Origin: a virus
Strand: one strand, 5' to 3'
DNA: 44,954 nucleotides
Virus record (IMG/VR): IMGVR_UViG_3300033051_000021
Location: 1 to 44,954 of that record
Both the position numbers and the translations under genes were made by a program. The notes beneath the pieces were generated by a model. The model was given only the letters and a program-made list of their open reading frames with translations, was not told the DNA's origin and made no database searches. Position 1 is the first letter of the stretch, and the number at the start of each line of letters is the position of its first letter. Positions 13,347 through 21,486 of the stretch are shown here, in pieces.

Positions 13347-13762
13347 AACAGTTTATTGGAACAAAGATTGTAAAAGCAAAAGTTATGAATAGATTAGATT
13401 ATAATTTATTTAGAGGATGGAAATTGCCAGATGATGAAAATGGTTCAGATGATGGATATTTAGTTGAATACTTAGATGGTGGAGAGCCAAACACTAAAGA
13501 ATATAATGGATATGTCTCATGGAGTCCTAAAGAGCAGTTTGAAAATGCTTATAAAGAGAGTGGTAACTTATCGTTTGGAGATGCAATTACATATTTGAAA
13601 CAAGGTAAAAAAGTTACTAGAAAAATATGGAATGGTAAAAAGATGTTTCTATTTTATGTTCCATCAAGTTCTTATATTGCAATGAAAACTACACAAGACA
13701 ATGTAGTCCCGTGGTTAGCAAGTCAAATAGATATGTTAAGTGATGATTGGGAGGTCCTATAA
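13343..13762 (+). CDS. Tad2-like anti-Thoeris protein fused to N4 gp49/Sf6 gp66-like domain
   Basis: This 139-residue protein has two parts. Residues 1-70 ('FIGTKIVKAKVMNR ... GYVSWSPKEQFENAY') follow the N4 Gp49/Sf6 Gp66 phage family. Residues 75-139 ('LSFGDAITYLKQGKKVTRKIWNG', 'FLFYVPSS', then 'VPWLASQIDMLSDDWEVL') match the DUF2829/Tad2 pattern from start to end. Tad2 proteins are known to bind and sequester the cyclic ADP-ribose-type signal made by Thoeris, blocking that defence. Both domains are complete and the C-terminus ends in the family's typical 'DWEV'. It is placed among replication genes, so it would be expressed early, as needed for an anti-defence protein. The function in this phage is inferred from the family. 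Confidence 0.75.
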   Translation: MKQFIGTKIVKAKVMNRLDYNLFRGWKLPDDENGSDDGYLVEYLDGGEPNTKEYNGYVSWSPKEQFENAYKESGNLSFGDAITYLKQGKKVTRKIWNGKKMFLFYVPSSSYIAMKTTQDNVVPWLASQIDMLSDDWEVL

Positions 13763-14325
13763 TGTCAAATATAGGAAGAGTTTATAGAGATAGTTTTGTG
13801 AAGGATGGGAAGAAGTCCCCTATTTTAGTTTTAGATATTAGAACGATTAGTATTCGTAAAAAGTTTAGTATAAGCGTGAATAAAAATAAGTATGAAGATG
13901 GAAATGTTTTATCACAGCCTGTTGCTGGTAAAGAGGAGTATCCTGATTATCACATTTGGCATAACTTCTCTAACCGTGGAGAGTCTTTACCATCACAAAT
14001 AGTTGGAGACATCAGAAACGCAGTGAGTGATAGTGGACTTGATTATAAAAAAGCGAAACTTTTTGACCCTTTTATATCTGATAAAAACATCTACTTCACC
14101 ATTTTTGCAGTTGATGATGATAAGAAAATAGATGAAAACCATCTTTACAACGTTGTAGCTAAACCATATAGACCAAGTGCAATTACTCAAAGCGGTGACT
14201 ACTCTCAACCAGCACAATCACACTATACAAACAGTACCCAGAGTGCTCAGACATATAAAAAGCAAGATGGCGAAGATATACCTGTTATTGTTGAGAGTGT
14301 AAATGAAGATGAGATTCCATTTTAG
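13762..14325 (+). CDS. SSB-like single-stranded DNA-binding protein (tentative)
   Basis: A 188-residue protein. Its N-terminal two thirds are beta-rich and basic ('SPILVLDIRTISIRKKFSISVNKNKY...'). They are followed by a Gln/Ser/Tyr-rich flexible linker (about 143-170) and a short acidic tip ending 'NEDEIPF'. This domain order is that of bacterial and phage SSB proteins, whose acidic tip docks replication partners. I cannot confirm an OB fold. A longer TTG-start form (13747) is rejected because GGAGG (13749-13754) is the ribosome site for the ATG at 13762, which shares a base with the previous stop. Confidence 0.5.
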   Translation: MSNIGRVYRDSFVKDGKKSPILVLDIRTISIRKKFSISVNKNKYEDGNVLSQPVAGKEEYPDYHIWHNFSNRGESLPSQIVGDIRNAVSDSGLDYKKAKLFDPFISDKNIYFTIFAVDDDKKIDENHLYNVVAKPYRPSAITQSGDYSQPAQSHYTNSTQSAQTYKKQDGEDIPVIVESVNEDEIPF

Positions 14326-14328
14326 CAC

Positions 14329-15885
14329 ATGAGTGAAATAAAAAAAGCATTAGCAAAGAAAAAAGCGGAACCTGTTGTTCTTGCTCTTGCTAAGAAGTCA
14401 TTGCTACACTATGTTCGTTATATGTTTGAGGAGTATCACGAGGTTACTTTTCTTGAAGCGTGGTATCACGAGCTACTTTGCAACGCTTTAATGAAAGTGC
14501 TTACCGGAGAAACTACACGACTCATAATAAACATACCCCCATCTTATGGAAAAACGGAACTTGCGGTAAAGGCTTTAATATCTTGGGCTTTAGGAAACAA
14601 TCCTTGGATGCGATTTATATACGCTTCGTACTCAAACGAGTTAGCAACTGAAACCCCTGCAGATGTAAAAAGTATGATAACTTCTAACGCTTATAAAAAA
14701 GTGTTCGGAGAAAAGAAGCTTAACAAAACTGCCGACCAAAAATGGTACTTAGATAAAAATGGAAAAAAAGATGGCGGTATGTTCTCGACTACTATCGCTG
14801 GCGGCGTAACTGGTTTTCACTCTGACATACTTATCATAGATGACCCTATGAAAGCTTTTGACAAGAACTCAAAGGCTGCGAGAGATGATACCATTCGGTT
14901 TTATACCGGTACTGCGAGTACACGACTAAGAAAGTCAAATCCTAACCCTGCCATTATAGTCATTATGCAGCGGCTTCACGAGAAAGATTTGGTAGGCTAT
15001 CTGCTTGATGAAGAGCCAGACTTATGGACACACATAAATCTTACAGGTATAGAGCCTAGAGAGACTATTTATGAGTTTTTTGATTTTTATTATAAACGAG
15101 AATCACATGAACCACTTAATCCACTCTTTGAAAATAGAGAAGCTTTAGAGACTCAAAAAGAGGTAATGAAAGAGGACTGGTACTCTCAGTATATGCAGGA
15201 CCCTCGAACAATAGAAACCGGTTACGTCAAAGATGAAGACTTTACGACTATTGCATCGTGGGAGCTTACAGATGATAATAAGTGCATAAGCATAGACCCT
15301 GCTCAAAGCACTAAAGAGACAGCCGATAATAGAGCAATATCTGTAGTGGGTGTTGCTCTAAGCATAGAAAAAACAGAACTATTTAATGTGTATGGTACTT
15401 GGTTCGGTGTTTGGGGCAATGAAGAGTTTATAAATAAAATAATAGAAATTATGATAGCAAACAATAGTGTACCTGTATTCATGGAGTCAAGCGGTGGGGG
15501 GATAATTACAGAGCAGTATCTGAAAAAGAGAATAGCAGTTGTAAACTTAGAACTCAAAAAAGCAGGACAACCCATGCTTACAAATAGGATTACCCTCTTT
15601 AATCCAAAAACAAAGATAAGCAAAAACCAAAAAATAGACCAGAGTATCACCTACTTAAAAAACCATCAAATAAGACTTGTTAATGGCGGAGCAGGACAAG
15701 AACAAGTAAGAACCGAGTACAAAGGTTTTCATCCTGAAAAAGACTCCAAAGAAGATGACTGCATGGAAACTATCGCGAATGTGGTAGTAAACGACTTTGT
15801 ATCTCCTAAAATAATAAAAGATATGAACACTATAAAAATTCAAAAACATTCTCATAAACAGAGATTTGGAAAGTTTAGAATTTAA
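14329..15885 (+). CDS. terL: Terminase large subunit
   Basis: This 518-residue DNA-packaging motor and nuclease has an ATPase domain with Walker A in 'NIPPSYGKTE' (G74-K75-T76). The Walker B acidic pair D171-D172 follows the strand 'SDILII', and 'VIMQRLHEKDLVGYLL' fits the coupling region. The nuclease domain starts with the metal-binding D323 in 'ISIDPAQS' and continues through 'VFMESSGGG' and the 'EDDCMETIANVV' segment near the end. The pattern matches the phage TerL group with 'PP..GK(S/T)E' P-loops. It starts 3 bases after the SSB-like gene, but the small-subunit candidate lies at the far end of the window (44286-44954). Confidence 0.93.
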   Translation: MSEIKKALAKKKAEPVVLALAKKSLLHYVRYMFEEYHEVTFLEAWYHELLCNALMKVLTGETTRLIINIPPSYGKTELAVKALISWALGNNPWMRFIYASYSNELATETPADVKSMITSNAYKKVFGEKKLNKTADQKWYLDKNGKKDGGMFSTTIAGGVTGFHSDILIIDDPMKAFDKNSKAARDDTIRFYTGTASTRLRKSNPNPAIIVIMQRLHEKDLVGYLLDEEPDLWTHINLTGIEPRETIYEFFDFYYKRESHEPLNPLFENREALETQKEVMKEDWYSQYMQDPRTIETGYVKDEDFTTIASWELTDDNKCISIDPAQSTKETADNRAISVVGVALSIEKTELFNVYGTWFGVWGNEEFINKIIEIMIANNSVPVFMESSGGGIITEQYLKKRIAVVNLELKKAGQPMLTNRITLFNPKTKISKNQKIDQSITYLKNHQIRLVNGGAGQEQVRTEYKGFHPEKDSKEDDCMETIANVVVNDFVSPKIIKDMNTIKIQKHSHKQRFGKFRI

Positions 15886-15895
15886 ACATTATAAA

Positions 15896-15932
15896 TCCAC
15901 ATACCACTTACATACTTTTTTATGGTTAATAT
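15896..15932 (+). promoter_or_regulatory. Four-copy promoter element, copy before fibre operon
   Basis: TCCACATACCACTTA (15896-15910), 16-base spacer, TAATAT (15927-15932); the ATG of the next gene is 25 bases on. A 39-base block including this copy (15884-15922) recurs at 25101-25139 with one change. Confidence 0.7.
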
Positions 15933-15956
15933 TTTCTTAATAATTAAAGGTGGATT

Positions 15957-16472
15957 ATGAGGAAAGTAAGACTAGATGTTTCAAAGTTTGGATTAGTTGT
16001 TGGTGCAAAAATAAAACTTGAACTTATAAATAGTATTGGTAAACTACAAGCAACCACAAGTGGTTACAGTCTTGATAAAAGTATAATAATAGAAAACATT
16101 ACCATCATCGAAGTAAAATTACTTGAAAGTGATTTGGTAGACTTTCTCCACTTCTATAAAATAACACTCAATAGCGAACTAAGTTTTACTTTTAGAGTTC
16201 CCACTAATGATGATTCCTCCACTCACGACCTAATATCACTCTTTAAACTCTCTTGTTATAAAGGGATAATCAATCAGGATAATAAATCACTCTCCCCACT
16301 ATTTACTAAAAAACTAGACTTTTATTTCTCGGGGGAAAATCCACACTTTACAAAAGTAGAAAAAGATATCGTGCAATTATATGAATACTACGCGAATGAT
16401 GTAATAAATGGCACAGCAACAATAGACATCATGAAAATGATGGATCAATATTTATCAAAAATAGGATTTTAA
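15957..16472 (+). CDS. Virion-associated hypothetical protein (171 aa)
   Basis: First gene of the virion block after the shared promoter element. It is beta-rich in its first half ('LVVGAKIKLELINSIGKLQATTSGYSLDKSIIIENITIIEVKLLESD'), resembling small tail adaptor domains, and helical at the end. It precedes the coiled-coil fibre gene by one base. I recognise no family; a tail-fibre attachment role is inference from position. Confidence 0.55.
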   Translation: MRKVRLDVSKFGLVVGAKIKLELINSIGKLQATTSGYSLDKSIIIENITIIEVKLLESDLVDFLHFYKITLNSELSFTFRVPTNDDSSTHDLISLFKLSCYKGIINQDNKSLSPLFTKKLDFYFSGENPHFTKVEKDIVQLYEYYANDVINGTATIDIMKMMDQYLSKIGF

Positions 16473-16473
16473 A

Positions 16474-17472
16474 ATGAGTTTTATAAAAAATGTTAATGCA
16501 GTAGCAGCAGACTTGGCAGGCGGAGCAGCATCAAAAATAGCAATTATAAACAAAAACATAATTTCATTTAGTGCAAAAGTTATTTCTAGCCTTAAAGAGC
16601 TAGACACTCACACAACAGCAAAAGAGAATCAACTAGACACTTTCAACACTGCCAAAAAAGCAGAACTAGACACTCACACAACAACAAAAGAGAATCAACT
16701 AGACACTTTCAACACTGCGAAAAAAGCAGAACTAGACACCCACACTGCAACAAAAGAGACTCAACTAGATACTTTTAACACTGCGAAAAAAGCAGAGCTA
16801 GACACTCACACTGCTGGAATAGTAGATGATGTTCATGCTACTAAAACAAAAACTCATAGATACTTACTAGAAGTAGAAGAAAATGCTTATGATGTAGATA
16901 AAAAATTTACATATATAAAAGATATAGAAGTTCGTAAAGTAAAAGCATTAGATGAAACAACAGAGATACGAAAATCTGATTTAGATAAACATACAAATAT
17001 AAAAAAAGTTGTATTAGATAACTATGTTGATGATACTAAAAAAGCAGAACTAGATACTCACACTGTAGCAAAAGAGAATCAATTAGATGATTTCAACACT
17101 GTTAAAAAAGCAGAACTAGACACTCACACCACAACAAAAGAGACTCAATTAGATGATTTTAACACTGTTAAAAAAGTAGAGCTAGACACTCACACTACAA
17201 CAAAAGAGACTCAACTAGACACTTTCAACACTGCCAAAAAAGTAGAACTAGACACTCACACAACAACAAAAGAGAATCAGCTAGATAACTACGAAGCCAC
17301 AAAAGAACTAGAATTAAATGATTATAAAGTTATAAAAATAGATGAAATTGAAGTGTATAAAAACAAAAAAGTTGATGAGATTAATAATCAAGTAAACACT
17401 ATTTACTCTGACACATTTAAAGTTGCACGAAGATTTAAAATGCAGACTTTCGGCATAGGCTTAAATTTATAG
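16474..17472 (+). CDS. Coiled-coil tail-fibre-like protein with 22-residue repeats
   Basis: A 332-residue protein built mostly from repeats of the type 'ELDTHTTTKENQLDTFNTAKKA'. Two blocks, about residues 44-110 and 190-275, each carry three to four units, separated by a non-repeat segment (about 115-185) that looks like a short folded domain. Each 22-residue unit is two 11-residue halves with matching 'LD', the mark of a right-handed hendecad coiled coil. It lies directly before the variable adhesin and could form the fibre shaft that carries it. Confidence 0.6.
   Translation: MSFIKNVNAVAADLAGGAASKIAIINKNIISFSAKVISSLKELDTHTTAKENQLDTFNTAKKAELDTHTTTKENQLDTFNTAKKAELDTHTATKETQLDTFNTAKKAELDTHTAGIVDDVHATKTKTHRYLLEVEENAYDVDKKFTYIKDIEVRKVKALDETTEIRKSDLDKHTNIKKVVLDNYVDDTKKAELDTHTVAKENQLDDFNTVKKAELDTHTTTKETQLDDFNTVKKVELDTHTTTKETQLDTFNTAKKVELDTHTTTKENQLDNYEATKELELNDYKVIKIDEIEVYKNKKVDEINNQVNTIYSDTFKVARRFKMQTFGIGLNL
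16599..17290 (+). repeat. 66-bp tandem repeats in fibre gene
   Basis: Two arrays of 66-base units (about 16599-16815 and 17047-17290) with high identity at DNA level, around a unique segment. Slippage or recombination between units would change fibre length in 22-residue steps. Confidence 0.7.
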
Positions 17473-17526
17473 AAATGATGACCAAAGACAAGTCTTAAAA
17501 CTGTTCAAAAAATTAAGGAGTTACAG

Positions 17527-19047
17527 ATGGGTTTAAAAAGCACAAGAGATACACTTGTCAGTAGGATTGAAGAAGTTGCTGGCACAAGTACAGACCTTGA
17601 ACAGTTAAGCTTTGCAGGGGCAAGCTTACAAAAATTAGTCGATATCAACTTTGATATTTTACCAGAAGATACAGCATACAATATAGGTGTTCCAGGAACA
17701 ATGGGATATGGTGTATCTGCAATGCACGATGAGTTAGTTCCAGCTGGGTATATGAAACTATCTAGTCATGATGATGTTGCTCATCCAAATTATGGTTGTG
17801 TGATAGATTTGAATGGAAGTGTATTTGAGTATATTGCTCCTTTTTTCTTCAAAATGATTGGAAATAGTATTACTACTAGCCCTATATATGTAAGTGGATA
17901 TGTAAAACCTCGTGCTTTTTACGACTCGCCAAATGGATTTTTACACTTTAAATACATGGCTGGTAATGTTGGTGGAAAACTTGTTTCTAAACAAAATATC
18001 GACCCAGTATCAACATCAACTTCACATAACCCTATTGGGAATCTATTATCTGCTCCATCAAATAATTATGGTGGATTTGTTGATGCTTGTAAATCAGCAG
18101 GCTACAAAGCAACTACTATATTTGAATGGACTGCACTACAACTTTTAGCACTTGCTCAGTCGCAAAGTGGTGCATCTTCTGCACTATGTGCATTTAATGA
18201 TGTTGCACCATTTTTTCCAAAAGGAAATCTTGGAAATGCTTTACACGATGTAAATGATACAAGTGTAACTTTTACCGGTAGCGGCTATTCAAACTGTGCT
18301 TTGACAGGTAGTGGTTCAAACTTTGCAAAGACAACACACAATGGTCAGAACTCCGGTATAGCAGATATGAACGGAAATATGTGGAAGATTGTAACAGGAC
18401 TTACATACTTAGCAAAAAATAATGCGACTTGTGCAATAAATACAAAAGATGTATCTATGCCTAGCCACGGTTTAGCAATTAATGATGTAATTTACTTCGG
18501 TGGTACACCATCTAGTGGCTCTACTTATAACACTGCTGCTTATACAGTAACCGCAGTAACTGATGGCAATAACTTTACAGTAGGAACTGTACTTCAAAGA
18601 GCTATCGTGTCTACTGACGGAGTTTATAGTTCAAGATATTTCAGAATTTTAAAAACTTCTGTGAATCCACATGATCTTACAAGTGTAAATCTACTTGATG
18701 ATTCTAAATATGATTTGCTAAATCTTACTGGAATGATTGATTCAAATACTGGAAGTACTTATTTTGGGAATGGAGCAGAGACTGTTCTTAACTTTTCTAC
18801 AGATACAAATTCAATAGCATACAAAGCTGGAAGTGTTGGAATTCCAACTCCAACAGGAACAAGTGCATCTGGAGCTACTATATTTGGGAATGACTATATT
18901 TACAAATATATGAGACATGGTCTCGTGCCGCTTGTCGGTGGGGGTTGGAATAACACTTCCACTGCTGGGGTTTTCGCTCTTAATTTGCACAATTATTCGG
19001 CTACTTCGAACTACAATGTTGGTGGTTTCGCCTCTGTTTCCTTGTAG
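17527..19047 (+). CDS. DGR target: variable receptor-binding protein, FGE/C-type-lectin-like fold
   Basis: A 506-residue virion protein whose last about 40 codons are the variable region of a diversity-generating retroelement. The fold markers of formylglycine-generating-enzyme/C-type-lectin-like DGR targets are visible: 'GIADMNGNMWKIVTGL' (about 276-291) and the C-terminal 'VGGGWNNTSTAGVFALNL...VGGF'. Between them lies an inserted beta-rich domain with 'PSHGLAINDVIYFGG ... VTDGNNFTV' (about 315-360). The N-terminus (1-60) is helical and probably anchors the protein to the fibre. Seven codons in the variable region correspond to adenine-containing template codons (six differ from Asn or Ile, one from Asp). 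It likely decides host receptor choice. Ribosome site AAGGAG is 7-8 bases before the ATG. Confidence 0.9.
   Translation: MGLKSTRDTLVSRIEEVAGTSTDLEQLSFAGASLQKLVDINFDILPEDTAYNIGVPGTMGYGVSAMHDELVPAGYMKLSSHDDVAHPNYGCVIDLNGSVFEYIAPFFFKMIGNSITTSPIYVSGYVKPRAFYDSPNGFLHFKYMAGNVGGKLVSKQNIDPVSTSTSHNPIGNLLSAPSNNYGGFVDACKSAGYKATTIFEWTALQLLALAQSQSGASSALCAFNDVAPFFPKGNLGNALHDVNDTSVTFTGSGYSNCALTGSGSNFAKTTHNGQNSGIADMNGNMWKIVTGLTYLAKNNATCAINTKDVSMPSHGLAINDVIYFGGTPSSGSTYNTAAYTVTAVTDGNNFTVGTVLQRAIVSTDGVYSSRYFRILKTSVNPHDLTSVNLLDDSKYDLLNLTGMIDSNTGSTYFGNGAETVLNFSTDTNSIAYKAGSVGIPTPTGTSASGATIFGNDYIYKYMRHGLVPLVGGGWNNTSTAGVFALNLHNYSATSNYNVGGFASVSL
18920..19033 (+). repeat. DGR variable repeat (VR)
   Basis: 114 bases aligned without gaps to the template repeat 19498-19611. 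There are eight differences, all at template adenines: five A to C, two A to G, one A to T. None of the 88 non-adenine positions differs. The VR lies at the 3' end of the variable protein gene and the identity stops 12 bases before the stop codon. Confidence 0.95.
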
Positions 19048-19055
19048 TAGGGAAC
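19036..19055 (+). other. Hairpin directly after VR
   Basis: GTTTCC (19036-19041) can pair with GGGAAC (19050-19055), with one G-T pair, around an 8-base loop that holds the stop codon. A hairpin or cruciform just 3' of VR is a known helper of mutagenic homing in DGRs. The match here is short. Confidence 0.35.
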
Positions 19056-19059
19056 GATA

Positions 19060-19464
19060 GTGAACGGGGTAAGCAAAGGTGAAGTTTCTTTAAATAGAAA
19101 GTTTGTGGAAATGATGAAGTTACTTAATGTGTATCTCAATCATTTTCCACGATATGAAAAATTTGCACTCTCTAATGATATACGAAATACAGCTTACAGA
19201 GTGTATGACTTAATAACAGAGTGCCAAAAGAGATACTATAAAAAGAGTTCACTTACTTCTCTTGATATAGAACACGAGAAGCTTAGAATGCAGATAATCC
19301 TAGCGAACGAACTCGGATATTTTGCATTTAAAGATGGTTCTAAAAACTCTAAACTTGCACGACCTGAACATAGATTTTTAGCTATCTCTCAACTTATTGA
19401 TGAGATAGGTAGGATTATAGGTGCTTGGATAAACAAGCTAAGAAAGACAAACGAGTTTACATAA
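19060..19464 (+). CDS. avd: DGR accessory variability determinant (Avd)
   Basis: A 134-residue basic, all-helical protein starting at GTG, 12 bases after the target gene. Size, position between VR and TR, and the helical pattern ('FVEMMKLLNVYLNHFPRYEKFALSNDIRNTAYRVYDLITECQK') match the Avd four-helix bundle. Avd forms a pentamer that binds the reverse transcriptase and the template RNA and is needed for retrohoming. Confidence 0.88.
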   Translation: MNGVSKGEVSLNRKFVEMMKLLNVYLNHFPRYEKFALSNDIRNTAYRVYDLITECQKRYYKKSSLTSLDIEHEKLRMQIILANELGYFAFKDGSKNSKLARPEHRFLAISQLIDEIGRIIGAWINKLRKTNEFT

Positions 19465-19497
19465 AACTCAATGGGCTACTGCATTAACATGATTTGT

Positions 19498-19611
19498 GTC
19501 TCGTGCCGATTGTCGGTGGGAATTGGAATAACACTTCCAATGCTGGGGTTTTCGCTCTTAATTTGAACAATTATTCGGCTAATTCGAACAACAATGTTGG
19601 TGGTTTCGACT
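19498..19611 (+). repeat. DGR template repeat (TR)
   Basis: Partner of VR 18920-19033. Twenty-six adenines are present; eight (19509, 19521, 19522, 19540, 19566, 19582, 19590, 19609) differ in VR. Read in the VR frame, the template has Asn codons (AAT/AAC) at most variable positions, the usual DGR design that permits many residues but avoids stops. The flanks (19465-19497 and 19612-19706) are non-coding and should be part of the template RNA transcribed with avd and rt. Confidence 0.95.
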
Positions 19612-19706
19612 TCGTTCTAACCTGAAATATCTTAAAGATAAAATTGGAACAAAGGGATGTAGAGTCCAGCTATAAGCGAAATTTTAAAGAGGAGATTTGT
19701 TAGAGT

Positions 19707-20753
19707 ATGAGAAATATTAAGTATGGACTAGAAATTCCAAATACCTCGAAAAGATACGGTGGACTGTACCAGCTTGCTTTTACAAAAGAGAACCTTTACA
19801 AAGCTTATTTAGAAGCTAGAAAGGGTAAGAGAAATAAGGTTGGTACATATTTATTTGAAAAAAACATAGGTGAAAACATTGATAACTTATTTGAAGAGTT
19901 ACAGTGTTTTTCATATAAGCCTAGAGAGTATAGAACTTTTACAGTTTATGAACCAAAAGAGAGAGTTATTAAGGCACCTCATTTTAGAGATTTAGTAGTG
20001 CAGCACTCTATTTATAGAGTGATTTATAATATTTTCAATAAGTCATTTATAGATACTAGCTTTGCTTGTAGGAAAAATGGTGGAACTCATAAGTGTAGTG
20101 TTTATACCCAGACTCAGATGAAGAAATATAATGGAAATCTTTACTTTATCAAGCTTGATATTAGAAAGTTTTTTTACTCTATAGATAGAGGAATACTTAG
20201 AAAGTTATTTGAGAAGAAAATAAAAGATAAACAAATGATAGACATTATGACTCTGTTTACAGAAGATGATAGTTCTAGTGTTGGCATACCAATTGGTAAT
20301 CTTTTAAGTCAGCTATATTCTCTCATATATCTTAACGAGTTGGATCACTTTGTAAAAAGAGAACTTAAAATAAAAAGCTATGTTCGTTACGTAGATGATT
20401 TTGTGCTCATCGGTCTCACTCTTGATGAAGCAAAAATAGCAAAAGAGAAGTGTGAGAAGTTTGTACAGGACAAATTAAATCTTGAATTATCTCATTGGCA
20501 TATACAGAAGATAAAAAGAGGTATTAACTTTGTCGGATATAGGACATGGAAAAATGTAAAGTTTGTTAGAAAGCACTCTTTATACAAGTTCAAAAGAGCA
20601 ACAAAAAAACAAAAGGTCGATTCGATTATATCTTTAATCGGTCATGCAAAAGGTACAAAAAGTTTGAGTTATTTCAAAAATATACTTGAAAACTATATGC
20701 CTTATTATAAAAATTTAATACCGACTAGGAGTCGAAAATGTTTAGATATGTAA
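19707..20753 (+). CDS. DGR reverse transcriptase
   Basis: A 348-residue group-II-intron-like reverse transcriptase. The catalytic Y228-V-D-D231 is in 'YVRYVDDFVLIG'; motif 4 reads 'GIPIGNLLSQ' (about 193-202), the DGR-type variant; 'YFIKLDIRKFFYSIDR' is motif A. The RT-1/2 region 'KERVIKAPHFRDLVVQHSIY' is clear. There is no endonuclease or maturase domain. It copies TR RNA with adenine-specific errors and, with Avd, replaces VR. The gene overlaps the next by 16 bases. Confidence 0.95.
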   Translation: MRNIKYGLEIPNTSKRYGGLYQLAFTKENLYKAYLEARKGKRNKVGTYLFEKNIGENIDNLFEELQCFSYKPREYRTFTVYEPKERVIKAPHFRDLVVQHSIYRVIYNIFNKSFIDTSFACRKNGGTHKCSVYTQTQMKKYNGNLYFIKLDIRKFFYSIDRGILRKLFEKKIKDKQMIDIMTLFTEDDSSSVGIPIGNLLSQLYSLIYLNELDHFVKRELKIKSYVRYVDDFVLIGLTLDEAKIAKEKCEKFVQDKLNLELSHWHIQKIKRGINFVGYRTWKNVKFVRKHSLYKFKRATKKQKVDSIISLIGHAKGTKSLSYFKNILENYMPYYKNLIPTRSRKCLDM

Positions 20754-21142
20754 AATATAACAAGATACAGAAACCTGATACAGTTTTAGAGTTTAGAGGC
20801 GGTGATGATGATACAGTCAAAGTTAATTACTTTGATGTTGATGTTGTTAGTATTGAAGCGACACTTGAAGCTGACATTGATGCTTTAGTAGCACAACAAG
20901 CTAGTGAAATAGGGTGTACTATTATAACTCAAGCAGAGTTTAAAACATTGGTATCTGGAACTGCACAGTTGAAAAGAATCCGAGAAGTTGTTGCATCTGA
21001 AATATCTAAAAATTACACGCTTTCTGATGAAATTGGAATTAGTAGAAGAGCAATTGATGATGCAAAGAGAGTCACTTATGATACTTATGTTAAAACTTGT
21101 ACATCAAAGGGAACATCTCTTAAAGCACTTGTAGGGTACTAA
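20738..21142 (+). CDS. Hypothetical protein after DGR (134 aa)
   Basis: Starts 16 bases inside the RT gene and is likely coupled to it. The N-terminus is beta-rich ('PDTVLEFRGGDDDTVKVNYFDVDVVSIE'). The second half is helical with 'EFKTLVSGTAQLKRIREVVASEISKNYT', similar in style to tail-fibre assembly or baseplate-associated small proteins. No family is assigned; it may be a virion or chaperone protein for the variable adhesin. Confidence 0.5.
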   Translation: MFRYVKYNKIQKPDTVLEFRGGDDDTVKVNYFDVDVVSIEATLEADIDALVAQQASEIGCTIITQAEFKTLVSGTAQLKRIREVVASEISKNYTLSDEIGISRRAIDDAKRVTYDTYVKTCTSKGTSLKALVGY

Positions 21143-21144
21143 AA

Positions 21145-21486
21145 ATGTCATACAATAACTTTAACGATATAAATATGATTTCAACGTTAGTTGCATTTTT
21201 GGCTGGTATATGGGGTGCTGTTTTAAGTTTTCTTAGAAGGGATATGAAAACATATTCTACACTTAAAAAAATATCTCTTTTCTTTATGGATATGTTTGTA
21301 AACATAGGCTTAACAATGTTAGCTTATCTAGGACTAATCGGCTATGGGGCAAACGACCTTTTAGCAGTTGCGGTCAGTGGTTTTATAGGACATCAAGGCA
21401 CTAGAAGTTTTTATCTTATTGAACTAATAATAACTGAAAAATTAGGTGCAAAAGCTACATTTGATGAGATTAAAAAGGGGAAATAA
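21145..21486 (+). CDS. Holin (LydA-like, three membrane helices)
   Basis: A 113-residue membrane protein. Three hydrophobic helices are seen: about 10-30 ('MISTLVAFLAGIWGAVLSFL'), 45-68 ('LFFMDMFVNIGLTMLAYLGLIG') and 70-88 ('ANDLLAVAVSGFIGHQGT'), with a charged C-tail. The 'FL.GIWGA..SFLRR' start is like LydA-type phage holins. It sits two genes before the endolysin, as a holin should, and would time release of that enzyme. Confidence 0.75.
   Translation: MSYNNFNDINMISTLVAFLAGIWGAVLSFLRRDMKTYSTLKKISLFFMDMFVNIGLTMLAYLGLIGYGANDLLAVAVSGFIGHQGTRSFYLIELIITEKLGAKATFDEIKKGK

Noticed and set aside
13747-13761. Upstream TTG start for the SSB-like gene
   Set aside because: It would include the GGAGG ribosome site of the better ATG at 13762.
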